A DNA stretch of 64,000 bases, from positions 10,503,740 to 10,567,739 of the forward strand of contig NC_019873.2 in NCBI RefSeq assembly GCF_002234675.1, read 5' to 3'. Shown piece by piece: positions 25,601 through 35,669 of the stretch. The DNA comes from Oryzias latipes (Eukaryota; Chordata; Actinopteri; Beloniformes; Adrianichthyidae). Below the pieces are notes generated by a model, which was not told the origin of the DNA, searched no databases, and saw only the letters and a program-made list of their open reading frames with translations. Position numbers and translations under genes: made by a program. The number at the start of each line of letters is the position of its first letter. Position 1 is the first letter of the stretch.

Positions 25601-28600
25601 TTCCCCTCCCCATTGCCGAGGGCCCGGAGCTGGGAGCTTGGGGCCGACCCAGCATTTTTCTACGTCAAATCTTTTTTATTTTTTTCAAACATCCTTGTTT
25701 GTCTGCTGTTGATTTTCAATGATTTTAATTAAAATAACTACTTAGAAATTTAATTTTAAGAAAATACCAAAAACAACTTTCATCAGAGTGGGTCTTTAAG
25801 CAAGAACAGATGTTAATAATGTGAAACAAGAATTTTTACAGTGTTACCTCTTCGGCTCGCTCCGTCTGGCCCTGGGAATAAAGCCACCTAGGAGACTCTG
25901 GGAGCATACTGAGGAAAAAATGGAGACAAATCACTTTACGAGCAGGGAAAAAAGAAGCTCACGGGACACAGCTGTCTTTCAAACACTAGTTTATTGATGC
26001 TTAAATCCTTTCTGACTAGATGAACAGCAAGCACTTCACTCTCCAGACTTCTGTAGCACTCCCTGCTCTGAGCTCTCAGCAACGGGGAGGAGAAGGGGGA
26101 ACGGCCAAACTCTGTGCAAACGGACAACTCAGGCGAATTTCTTATGAACTACTGCCACTCTGCAGAAACTATGTACTAGAAATCGACACAGGTTTTTGGC
26201 ATAATCATAGTTAAGTACCACCGGGAACGCCGTGAAAAGATGATTGGAGCTGGTCCTTAATGGCCGACCAGCATGAGCATGGAGACTTCTCACTGAGTTC
26301 CACTCACACTGACAGCAGGAAGAAGAGAACGCCCGAGGAGTTTGCCGCCATGGCTAGCGTCCTCCACGGCCGGATGAAGTATCCCAGAGCGGCGAACAGT
26401 GCTATCCCGACAGCGAATGACATGCTGGCCAGCGTCCCTGAAGAGAAAAAGGAGCCCCCGCCCCTGCTGCTTCAGAAAGTTCTTTCAGAATGTGTCGGCT
26501 TCATCTTTGCCGTTTTGTACCTGTCATGGCCCAGTACGACTTGCCCACATATTCCTGGGTGAGAACAAAGCAGACGAGGCCGATGCCGCCGTTCATCAAC
26601 CCCACCAGGAGACGGGAGGCGGCGAAGACCTCGTAACTGGGCGCCAAAGCGGTCACATAACCAAAAACCACCTCAAGGAAGAGACCTAGGAGGATAGAGA
26701 TGAAAATGAAAGTTTACTTAACAAATTACCCAGGAAGGGAAGGGGATTAGCCATTGATTGTATAAGACGAGTGGACTGAATGAGCCCCCCCCCCGGTGTT
26801 TCAAACAGGAAGTACATGCTGGTTCCAAGAAGCCAAAATTCCATAGCAGTAGAGAAATAAACAGCTGTTACTCAGTCTTTCTATTGGTCAGAAGAACCTT
26901 ACTCTAATACCTTTTATAACATGTTCAAGATCATCTTTTTTTTAATCTTATTTCTTTCTGCAAGTTATTAAAGTTATAAATTGACCAGTCAGATGCCTTA
27001 ATTAAAGCATGTGGTCTCACGTTGAACATTCAAAACATTTGATTGACAGATTTCCTTTGGCCTGCTTTCAGGTGGTAGGGGTGTAGACTTCCAACAAGCT
27101 CACTCCTGATAAGCGAGAGTTGCTCCATAGAAACAGTAACTTAGATCAACTTAGACCAATCACTGCTTGCTGACGTCGTCTGACTCCAACATGGCAGCGT
27201 CCAACTGAATGGACTTAATTTGGTGGAAGCCTTTTCTACGGGTGATGTCACAGTAACTCAGTCCAGTTCTCATATTTAGTCAATGTCTATACCTGATACA
27301 TGTAACAAGTGTCATTGGAGCAGAAAATCCCCCATCAACTTGATTTTACATTAACCATGCCCACACTGTTTACATATTCCTATAGCATAACATCAAACAT
27401 TAACATGAGGTTTGTTACAAGCTTTAAAAAGTTCTCCATTTTTGTTTTAAGAGTTTTGGCCACAATAATACGAAGCAAAGTTCTGAGTCATTGTTTTTAC
27501 TCAGCCTCTAGAAAAATCCTCAATTTGCTGTACCGAGTATTTTTATACCAACCCTGAAAAACCTGCAGAGCCACATACACCAGACGTTCCACAGTCTACG
27601 GTCACAGTGCGAGAATTTTGACACGTGAAAACCCTTTTTATTGTTGTCATTGTGCGTCACTGGACGACACTCCTGACAGCCAAGTGTAAATTGTGCAGCA
27701 GGGCTTTTAACTGGAGCCAATAAGAGAACTCCTGTCACGCCTCTGCTTTTATCACTACATTGGGTTCTTTACAATAGATTTTAATTTTAGAGTTTAGAGA
27801 CTTGCAGAGACAAACTCCTACAAACCCTTTCCAAAAATTAGAATTTCAAGAAAAAGTGTATTTCTTTCATAGAATATGGGTCAGGGCGCCGGCCCATACC
27901 AGGGCTCCAGACTAACTTTTTTCACTAGGAGCACAGTGGCCCCTAACTGAAAATTTTAGGGTCACAACCAGAAAATTTAGGGGCGCATACCGTAAATCAA
28001 CATGCTAACCAAATCTACTAATTTCCACTGTATTACTAATAAATACTTTAATAATAGATGTAGAAATTACAATGTGCTGTTTCAAATTCAGTGTCACATT
28101 TTATTCTGCACTTTTGAAGATGCAACAAGAAGGTAAACTGACAGCACCATCTTTGTGACACCAAATAGGTGCAGCCAAGATGCACAATAAGTGTGTTTGA
28201 GATCACCCAGGTGGACTCAACGCTGCGCAGATCACCTGGTGTGTGACATATTTTTGTTTTTGCTCCAACATCAACTGTCAATCATCACAAAAATATCGCG
28301 AGAAAGGGGTGGGAGCAAGGGACAAACCTACCCGGACACAGCTGGAAACTGAACTGACTGAAAGCTGCCCTTAGACTACAAAACAATGCATTACGGGACA
28401 TGTGTCCTGATGGTTTTTGTAGTGGAGTGATTAATTAAAATAATTTAAAATACCAATTCATTAAAAAAGGCTACATACATCACAAAACATTAAAATAATC
28501 ATAAAATATATAATAACACAGATCATACTAAGGGGGAGAAGAATATTAAAACTAAATTGAATGTTAAGGACAACTCCAACTTCCTGTTCTCCTTCAGTCT

Positions 28601-31600
28601 TGCTGCAGATTCGCTTTCATCTCACAGCCCCCCCGCCTGGTGTCCCCAACGATCCAGGCGAGGTGCTGGTTCATCTCAAACACGTCTATCGTTGCATTTT
28701 CCCCACGTATTTTCAGTGAGTCTAAAACTAATGTTGTTTTTGCTCGAGCGTGTTTAAAGTTCAAGCCCCGTTAGCTGTCACGCATGTAGGTGTGGGACAT
28801 TTATTCTCCTCAGCTGACCCGACTCCTGCGGGACGGGGGTGGTCGGTGTGCTGCCGTAACGGCCGCGCATAACCGTTTGATACGGAGGGTGGGGGAGGCA
28901 AAATTTACTGGTCGCACACGTGCGACTGGATGTAAAATTCAGTCGCACACTCAAATTTTGGTCGCAAAATGCGACGAATTGCTCGCAGTCTGGAGCCCTG
29001 CATACTATTAAAAGACTGGAGATGGACATGTCCTTTTTTTAATGTATTTTGACTGACAGGATTATAATCTCTGTCTTGATCTTTTTTGCAAAAACTTGGG
29101 GATTTCTCTACAGTATTTTAAATTTTTATATTTTGTCTATATTTTTTGTTATTTTCTTAATTGTTAGATCATGTTTTATAGTGTTTGGCTAAATGGTTTG
29201 TTTGTTGTTGTTTTTCTTTGGTTTTGTGAGTTGTCCTCTCTGATAGAGGGCTTCAATAGTGAAGATTTACTTGCTTCACATTCTGAGAAAGACTGTGATG
29301 TCAACAAGGCTTCGTGAATAGCTTAGCTGGAATTTAGTCATCTTGAAAGTAGAGAAGTGGTATACACCCTTTTTTTCTGAAAATCTTAGCATGCACCCAC
29401 AATAAAATCTGAAATGTGAAGCTATTATTTGGCTTGATAAATTCCTCCCCTGTTCTGAGATGCCATGAGGTCGACATCTCTCCTGCTTAGGATCAAGACT
29501 TCAAATATCAAAATGGACTCTGGTCTTTGTTTACATCACAGTTCATATCAAATCTGACATCCATGATGGAGGAACCACGGTTTCCCCACCTGTCAGGTAG
29601 ACGGGCTTCCTGCCGATCTTGTCAGACAGCGGTCCAAAAACCACATTCCCAACCAGAAGTCCAGCAAAAAACAGCGATCCAGCAAGCCCGACCTTGTAAG
29701 CCTGCTGCTTGACGAGGAGCCACTGGGGAGCACAGAGAAGACACCGCCCTCCAAATTCTAGGTTCACCAGTTTCAACTAAATGTTTCAGAGTGAGAACAC
29801 AGGAGAGTGTCTCACTTCGGTCACTATGGAGTCCACATCTTCTGTGAAGGTGGGGTGTTGGAGCTGCACCTGCTGGCTGGGCTGGGCGCTGTCCTTTGAC
29901 TGGATTTGGTATTGTGGTGTAGATCCAATCAGAACGATGAGCATGGACTGACAGGCCATGTAGAGCTGCAACACAAAACCACAATTTCTCTCATCCTGTT
30001 GCAACATTTTGTGTCCAAAAAGTTCTAATTTAGGAACGTTGCAACACAAGAAAAAAGAAAGCTTGCCTTAAACCCTAACCATAATACTGCCACCATAGTC
30101 TCTTCTGCATTTAGAGTATAAAGAACTTCATAATCTCACTTTTGATTACTTTTAAACAAATCCCTAACACATAAACAAAAACATATCCAACGATCAAACA
30201 AGTCAAGGAAGAAATAATTCACAACTTTATGAGGTCACAACGTCCCATCCCATAATACTGCCTTAGAACGGTTTCATCGTTTAACAGGCCAACTAGTGGT
30301 CTCTCTGTGAACAACAACTGGCTCTAATTATTTTAACTTTTAGGTTATTTCTAAATTCCCTCACTACTTAGTGCATATAGGGCGTTCGCCATTTTGTCAC
30401 AGCTTCTAAATCTACAGATCTATAATACAGAGCCCTGGAAATTTCCCAGAAGTATTTGCAAAAAACCCTGTGTGAATCATTGTTCAGTAGATTAGCGAAT
30501 ACAAACCACAATCTATTGAGTTTGAACAACTTGTCTTTTGAAAATAATTTACGTAAAGTTCTTTTTTTTAATACATTTTTCAGGTTTTCATCATCAGAAC
30601 ACAATAGAATCATAAACAGTCTTCATAAAATGGTCATATTTAAAGTATTTTACTTCGGCAAATCGGTGACATCGCATTTGCTGTTTAAAACACCTTATGA
30701 AACTCAAGCTATGTAATGTTAATGTTATGAAATTATATTTAATTCCATGTTAATAATGTACTTTTTTATTTATTTATTTTATCTACGGTCTCTTGGTGGC
30801 AGACCATGGTCAGCAAGGGACAGAGGATGTAAATTAGCAAAAGCTATAATCCAGGGTATTTACAGCATTTCTCTTTTTTAGAGCACTTCACACCGTTTTT
30901 TGTATCCATTGTCCCTTTATCAAATAAATACATATACAAAAAAGAGCATTTGTTTAAATTGCATTAAAATCCAGGTAGTCCTGCATTAAATAGTTTTTAG
31001 AAGTTATGGCAGGGATCTCCAACCTGAAACTCTGGAGCCACATGCGGTAATTTATCCCTGTTTTTGTGTCTCTTTAGCTTTAAAGAAAAATGCAAACAAT
31101 TTAAATAAATAATGGCTTTTTAATTTAGGATTTTTTTTATGTAAAAGTTTTTTTGTGTAGATTCTAACATATATAACTGAACAAAATGATGATAAAAAGT
31201 TTTAATCTACTGTCAGTGTGTCTTATAACAATAAACTTAAAAAATCTTCTGCTGAACAACAGTGTTGCTGTTCAGAGGCAAAGTTCAAAAAGTATCAAAT
31301 TACATTTACATGTAAAGGTTTTTTTTAGTTTTTTTTTATTGAATTCTACAACAATGTTGTCATGTTTATGTTTAATAGTAAAAGGAGACAAAAGGACGGC
31401 AGAGCCCCCTACTCAGTTTTCTTGCATTGTTAAATCAAGTAAATCTGACGCAAGAGGAAGATCTTATTTGATACATGGTGCATTTTTATTTTGAAACGGT
31501 TTGAAACTGTTTGAACTGAATGTGCTGTGACCAAAGAGAAAGTGAGTTGAACTTAGTATTTATCGAAATATATAGCAATCTCATAATTTGTTGTGAATAC

Positions 31601-34600
31601 TTAAAACTACATTTTAAAAACAAATGCCTTAAAGACCACAAAAAATGTATCTTTGTTGGGTTTTAGTCGATAAGACACTGGCCAGAAATGTTCTCCCTAA
31701 CCCAGGCAGAACCCTGGGCTAGGGAGTAGTGAGGAATTCAGACACAACATTAAAGACCCACTTTGATCATCTTTTGATCAGTTATAAATGTGTTCCCCCC
31801 AGTCTATAAAATATAATTATGCCACAAAATCAAGAAATCTCTCATTAGAAATTTATGTATGAGTTGTGGGCGGGGTTGCTGGTACAAAGCAACCTTGCCC
31901 CAATTCTCGCCATCTGTGTTTACACACATTCTCGGTAGCTTAAAGCACCACACACCCCCAACATAACATTACTGGTCTGACAGAAATGGTGAGCAATATT
32001 GGAGCCATCCAGCCGTACAGTTTACATCCAGATTCCAGCTCAGATATGGAAAACAAGGACGAACATGGATGTAGTTGTCTACAAATGGATGCATCAGAAT
32101 GGAGCAGAACAGGGAGCTTGTGGCTTGTTTAAAGTTCTATGACACACATTCAATCTTTTCCAGAGTGCATTTTTTCAGCTGCTCCTGATTCACAACAATT
32201 TGAATAAAGAAATATTTTGAAATGTATTTTTTAGTTTAATTTCCTTTTACATGTCCTCCATCATGAGAAGAATGTTACAAGAGCATGTTCAAAACACTAT
32301 TTTTGGGCTTTTTATGGAGAAAAAAAATAGACTCACTGGATTTGTGGAAGTGTAATTCTTGGGAGGGAGTTAGTTTTAAGATGGTGCTATTTCAAGTTGT
32401 GTATACTTAAATAGTATTTTGTAGTTTTTTGTGTTTGTGCTTTGTAAGATTTTGACATTGAATATGTACGAGAATACGCAATTGCAAGAACATAGTTATG
32501 CACACAATGTATTATGCAAGTTACAGATCAAGTAATACAGATTCACAAATCCAGTGGATATGTTCTCTCCATGATGCTATGAAAATCCTCAGCTTTGAAC
32601 GTCTTAGAACAGTGGCGGTTTTAGATATGGGCGATGTGGGCGGTCGCCCAGGGCGGCACTTCATAGGGGGCGGCATTTGCCGTGCCCGATGCGTGCGTAA
32701 CGCATATTGTGCGTAACGCATATTGTGCTACGATATTCAAAGAGGAAGCTTGTAGCTTTTAATTTGAAATTGCTTCAGCTGCCGACACTTAACACTTTTA
32801 CTTTGACACATCAGACTGTTAAGAATGTCTTCATCCTCTTTGCTCTTCACAGTTATGGTGCAAAAAATAAAATAAAAAAAAATAAAAAAATAAAAGATGA
32901 AATAACTCAGAGTGAAAAAACGTAAAACAGGCACATGAAAAGGAATTGGGCAGAACAAACACCCGTGCTCAACTCAATTTCGACAAAAGCAGGCAATGGG
33001 GATTATTTCCCACAATACTTTGCTCTGACACGGCAGACCCGACACGCACGTGACCACCGCCCTCTGCTGCAAGACGCTTGCGGCCACACCTCTTTGCTGT
33101 AGTCTTTGGAACATTAGTCAAAAAACTCGAGAGGGGGGCGCAACTCGCCGGTGGCTGAATCACACTAACAGGCGTGAGGGGAGTCTTTTTCTATCTGACA
33201 ATCAACTCTGGGCCTCAGCTGCGCCTCCCGTCATAGAGACGGAGCCGCGTGTGTCAGAGGGAAGGGGAGGGGGAGGGGGGATGAGCGCAGACCATTTTTT
33301 ATGGATTGAGGTTTTTTGGAGGATTTCTGCTGTTGGTGTTGCACAAATTTAGGGAAATGCCAAATATTTTTGGAGTAATCCCACTGATGAGTTCTATGAT
33401 TTAGTCTTTAATGTTTTATAAGACCTAAACATATTAATCACAATAAGTTTTTTTTTTAGATCTAATCCCTCTGATATGTTTCACAAAGACACACACAGGG
33501 CGTCACACATTAAGAAATTATTGTTAAAAATGAAGCAGGAGTCCGGCTCTAAAAACAAATGCTCTAAAAAATGATAAAAGAGCAAAAAAAATGGAATTAT
33601 TTGATTTGTAATTTCTTATTAATATTTCCAGGCTTTCTTTGTTTTGTTCTGCAGCATGTTCATATTTGTATAATTTTGACAGAATATATTTCTATGGGGA
33701 GCAACATATTATTTAAGGTTTAACTTGTGTTCCTGTTTTTATTCATATTTATCTTCAAAAAGTTCAGTTTAAAAGGTTTAAAAGTTTAGCTTTAGTGTGT
33801 TCATTAAATGTTTATCTTCTTCGGCCCAAAACCTTAAGCGTGTTTTTAACTTAGGCCCCCTGTGTGACTTAGTTTGACCCCCCTGTAATATGAGTCTAGA
33901 ACATTCATGCATTTTTTTGTGTAAAATAGCTAAATAGAAGATAGGGAACACAACAGGATGTTGTCAAATTTTGTAGGTGTGCGGGGGGGGGGGGGGGGGG
34001 GGGCGCCTGTGGGGTTACCCGCCCAGGGAGTAAGTCAGTGTAGAACCGCCACTGTCTTAGAATATGGAACTTTGATGCTACAGCTTTACTGCAGTTTGTA
34101 TTCTAGTTTCCCCGTTTTGTTCAAGTAAGAGGATGAGATTATATTAGACATTTTGATTTAGAAAAATATAGATAATGTATAATATTCAGACCAAACCTGC
34201 AGGGACCTGACTGCATCCTCCAGATACGGGGGAGAGACGTCGGGACACTGCTGCTTTTTCATTCCGCATGACCCTGAACAATCTCATGTTAACTACATAT
34301 CTGGAATGGAACCAGCAACCAAAGACAAACAAGAAATAGGGGGAGGGCGCATTGATGCAAACCTTCAAACAAATCAACGGCAACTATATGTAAATTTACA
34401 ATGCTGCACGCACGCAGAGCTTAAATTAATCAGTAGGAATTCTTGTGCTCAACAATATATATTTTTGTACACAATCTTTGCAAGCTTGTTGTCTTGAATA
34501 GCAGCCAGACTCAAGTTTAATAAAAAAAAAAAACCTCTAAAAATCTGGACTGTCTGGAAGCCACGTAGCACCAAAGATGCTAAACATCCGGGAATGTTCC

Positions 34601-34729
34601 GTTCGGACCCATTTCTGTTCATTAACGCACGTTTCGCCCACTGACCTGGGACAGGTTGAGGACAAACACGGCCCGTCTCTGGAAGGGTCCGAACTCGCCG
34701 ACCGTTTGAAAAGCGCTCTCTAAATCCAT
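13614..34729 (-). CDS. slc22a15: SLC22A15-type organic ion/solute carrier, complete, 13 coding exons
   Basis: A plasma-membrane MFS transporter of 497 residues, resembling human SLC22A15 (547) throughout. Exons: 34729-34646, 29965-29816, 29722-29590, 26685-26521, 26437-26308, 25908-25848, 19010-18844, 18064-17924, 17550-17465, 17177-17069, 16998-16926, 15351-15193, 13649-13614. All use GT-AG and the phases agree at each junction. Diagnostic motifs: [10 protein letters not shown] with YLTG after TM2-3 (exon 3), [14 protein letters not shown] (exon 6), [11 protein letters not shown] (exon 10), [13 protein letters not shown] (exon 11) and LLLPETL (exon 12). The family carries organic cations and zwitterions. 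Oddities: the first extracellular loop is short and has no Asn, so it lacks N-glycosylation sites. Exon 12's acceptor is preceded by a TG repeat. The last 11-residue exon is the weakest call; read-through of exon 12 would give a different tail. Confidence 0.93.
13812..14216 (-). mobile_element. TTAA-flanked MITE, copy 1 (reverse)
   Basis: The copy begins TTAAAGTCCCACTCCGATCA and ends GTGGGTCTTTAA. These are complementary ends inside TTAA on both sides, in the 3' intron of slc22a15. Orientation is called relative to copy 2. Confidence 0.7.
14217..15192. other. Last intron of slc22a15, remainder; unrecognised repeat at ~14570-14940
   Basis: Mostly AT-rich intron. A 70-residue plus-strand open frame at 14698-14910 lies in a stretch that looks like a dispersed fish repeat. 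I cannot name its family and do not believe it is a host gene. Confidence 0.35.
15352..15390. repeat. CA/TG dinucleotide microsatellite abutting a splice acceptor
   Basis: On the minus strand this is a nearly pure TG run, broken once by an A, that leads directly into TTGCAG, the acceptor of slc22a15 exon 12. It occupies the place where a pyrimidine tract would normally be. Confidence 0.9.
16271..16882 (+). mobile_element. TTAA-flanked MITE, copy 2 (forward, ~610 bp)
   Basis: The left end reads AAAGACCCACTCTCATGAAA and the right end GGAGTGGGACTTTAA, which are inverted counterparts. The right flank keeps TTAA; the left flank has drifted to ATAA. It lies in the intron between slc22a15 exons 11 and 12, ending 44 bp before exon 11. 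Confidence 0.75.
19410..19896 (+). mobile_element. TTAA-flanked MITE, copy 3 (forward, right end eroded)
   Basis: It starts TTAAAAACCCACTCTGATGA and shares the internal GGACATA-like segment, the TTTATTCAAAT segment and the GTAAACAGAGAGCT segment with the other copies. The right terminus is recognisable only as GGAGCGGGAATTT. Confidence 0.6.
20909..21310 (+). mobile_element. TTAA-flanked MITE, copy 4 (forward, 3' truncated)
   Basis: It starts TTAAAGACCCACTCCCATGA and follows the family through GTGTAAACAGAGAGCTGATG, then stops matching near 21310 without the right terminal repeat. Confidence 0.65.
22498..25330 (+). mobile_element. Decayed CR1/L1-like LINE in intron 6 of slc22a15
   Basis: A run of fragments in one orientation. 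First is a short ORF1-like N-terminus beginning MPPKNGN, then a G run. Next comes a partial endonuclease including a [11 protein letters not shown]-type motif and SDHLLVF. A reverse-transcriptase stretch with [11 protein letters not shown] near 24190-24240 follows, then C-terminal pieces at 24585-24800 and 24930-25050. Many stops and frameshifts interrupt it. The exact clade is not clear. Confidence 0.75.
22828..22850. repeat. Poly-G run
   Basis: An uninterrupted run of more than 20 G inside the decayed LINE. Its length may be unreliable in sequencing. Confidence 0.8.
25404..25799 (-). mobile_element. TTAA-flanked MITE, copy 5 (reverse)
   Basis: It starts TTAAAGTCCTGCTGCCATCA and ends CAGAGTGGGTCTTTAA, with TTAA at both ends. 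It contains a poly-A run and a GC-rich centre. It lies 48 bp from slc22a15 exon 6. Confidence 0.7.
26000..26260 (+). mobile_element. TTAA-flanked MITE, copy 6 (forward, left part missing)
   Basis: The right end reads GATGATTGGAGCTGGTCCTTAA, matching the family's right terminus. Its centre (CAACGGGGAGGAGAAGGGGG) matches the inverted centre of copy 5. It lies 47 bp from slc22a15 exon 5. Confidence 0.6.
27900..29000. mobile_element. ~1.1-kb non-autonomous hAT-like element
   Basis: It has inverted ends CAGGGCTCCAGACT and AGTCTGGAGCCCTG. The five bases CATAC occur immediately outside both ends (27895-27899 and 29001-29005); a typical hAT duplication is 8 bp, so part has drifted or the class differs. 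Inside the right end are repeated GTCGCA motifs. I see no transposase. It lies in the intron between slc22a15 exons 3 and 4. Confidence 0.65.
31750..32313 (-). mobile_element. TTAA-flanked MITE, copy 7 (reverse)
   Basis: It begins TTAAAGACCCACTTTGATCA and runs through the shared internal segments (GTTTACACACATTCTC, TTCCAGCTCAGATATG, TGTCCTCCATCATGAG). The far end is eroded (TTTTTGGGCTTTTTATGG). Confidence 0.65.
32610..34054 (+). mobile_element. Non-autonomous hAT element, copy A (1445 bp)
   Basis: It begins CAGTGGCGGTTTTAG and ends AACCGCCACTG, flanked by a perfect 8-bp duplication TCTTAGAA (32602-32609 and 34055-34062). This is diagnostic of hAT. The interior holds no transposase; a 100-residue frame at 33050-33352 has no domain. 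It carries a G run near 33984-34002 and an extra 16-17 bp GCGTAACGCATATTGT duplication relative to copy B. Confidence 0.9.
34177..34290 (+). repeat. Short dispersed repeat, copy 1
   Basis: The segment containing CCAAACCTGCAGGGACCTGA and CATTCCGCATGACCCTGAA recurs in diverged form, same orientation, at about 50986-51090. The family is not recognised. Confidence 0.55.
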
Positions 34730-34880
34730 TCCAGTCGGGGCACGACAGCGGCTCTCCGAGCTAGCATAGCCACCGAAGGACCGGAAGCCAAGAGGGTGAC
34801 TCCACGCCCACTTCCGGTTCGATTGTTAGCTCCGCTGACCTTGTTTCAGGAATTTTTAGGTAAATAATAATAATAATCAC
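34730..34880 (-). promoter_or_regulatory. Compact promoter region of slc22a15
   Basis: Between the slc22a15 ATG and the end of the Ig-receptor transcript are only about 180 bp. They contain two ETS-type motifs in opposite orientations (CCGGAAG at 34781-34787, CTTCCGG at 34811-34817) and a local rise in GC. No TATA box is seen. Confidence 0.5.
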
Positions 34881-34909
34881 GCACAAGAGTTGGCGAAACG
34901 AAGTTCATA

Positions 34910-35669
34910 TTTATTAAGAGAGAGTTTATATACTTTAAATACTAATAGACAAAAAGAATAAAAAAACACGAGTGTCCTGTAAATTTAGGCACAAATAAAA
35001 GAAAACCGGCAGTAAAATCGAGTCACTTTCTAATATTTAACAGTGCATTTAGACTAAAAGCTTAATCAAATGAAACTGAAATCATCCAACCAATTTGGGT
35101 TTTTGAATTAATAAAAGCCAAGCTAAGTTGATAACAGATCGCATTTACATGCTCTTAATGTGGTTGATTGAACCTTTTTCTCCCTAAAAGTCCAAATATG
35201 AGTCTCAGATTTTTCCACAGGATACGGCTTGCGACTCATGCATCCACAGAAGGCAGTCAGAGGAGGATCTTTCCACGAGCTGCAGAATCCACAGGAATGA
35301 TGCAGAGTCTTTTCCCTCTGTCATTACCAGTTCAGTGCCAAAGTGAAGCCATGAATCCATCCATTCATCTTCAGACCCTGCTGTATCCATTTGGGGTCAC
35401 AGGGTTGTTGGAGCCTATTCCCGCTACTGTTATGGAAAGTCTGGGAGCGCATTGAACAGGTCATCAGTCTGTTTGCACGGCCCAGAAGAGAATCCATGCA
35501 TAAAAACACATTTCTGCTGCCTATATGGCGAGTCGTGAAGCTGACACAAAGACAACAGATGATAGCCTGGCGGGAACCCCCAAAGAGCAGAAAGACATTC
35601 AACAGCATTCGTTACGTTGCAGGTCCACCTTAAAACCTGCAGATGATTTCTCAACACTCTCGTAATGTA
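34910..35669 (-). other. Probable 3' UTR of the CD2/CD58-like receptor
   Basis: It runs from the stop codon to an AATAAA on the minus strand at 34915-34910. It contains a common fish repeat at about 35357-35470 (ATCCATTTGGGGTCACAGGG and GGAGCCTATTCCCGC). A different, inverted version of that repeat occurs at 50850-50960. Confidence 0.5.
35357..35470 (+). repeat. Dispersed fish repeat (LINE-tail type)
   Basis: A diverged copy of the widespread ATCCATCCATT...GGGGTCACAGGG...GGAGCCTATTCC repeat. It lies within the putative 3' UTR of the Ig receptor. Confidence 0.5.

Larger units (their letters stand above)
29966..34645 (-). other. Intron 1 of slc22a15
   Basis: A 4.7-kb intron with AT-rich sequence, TTAA MITE copy 7, hAT element copy A, and from about 34177 a short dispersed repeat also present near 50986. 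At about 31015 there is a CAGGGATCTCCAACC start typical of hAT MITEs, but I cannot find its other end. Confidence 0.6.

Noticed and set aside
33050-33352. Protein-coding frame inside hAT copy A, repeated at 48020-47676 in copy B
   Set aside because: The same frame exists in both copies only because the elements are near-identical. It has no transposase motif.
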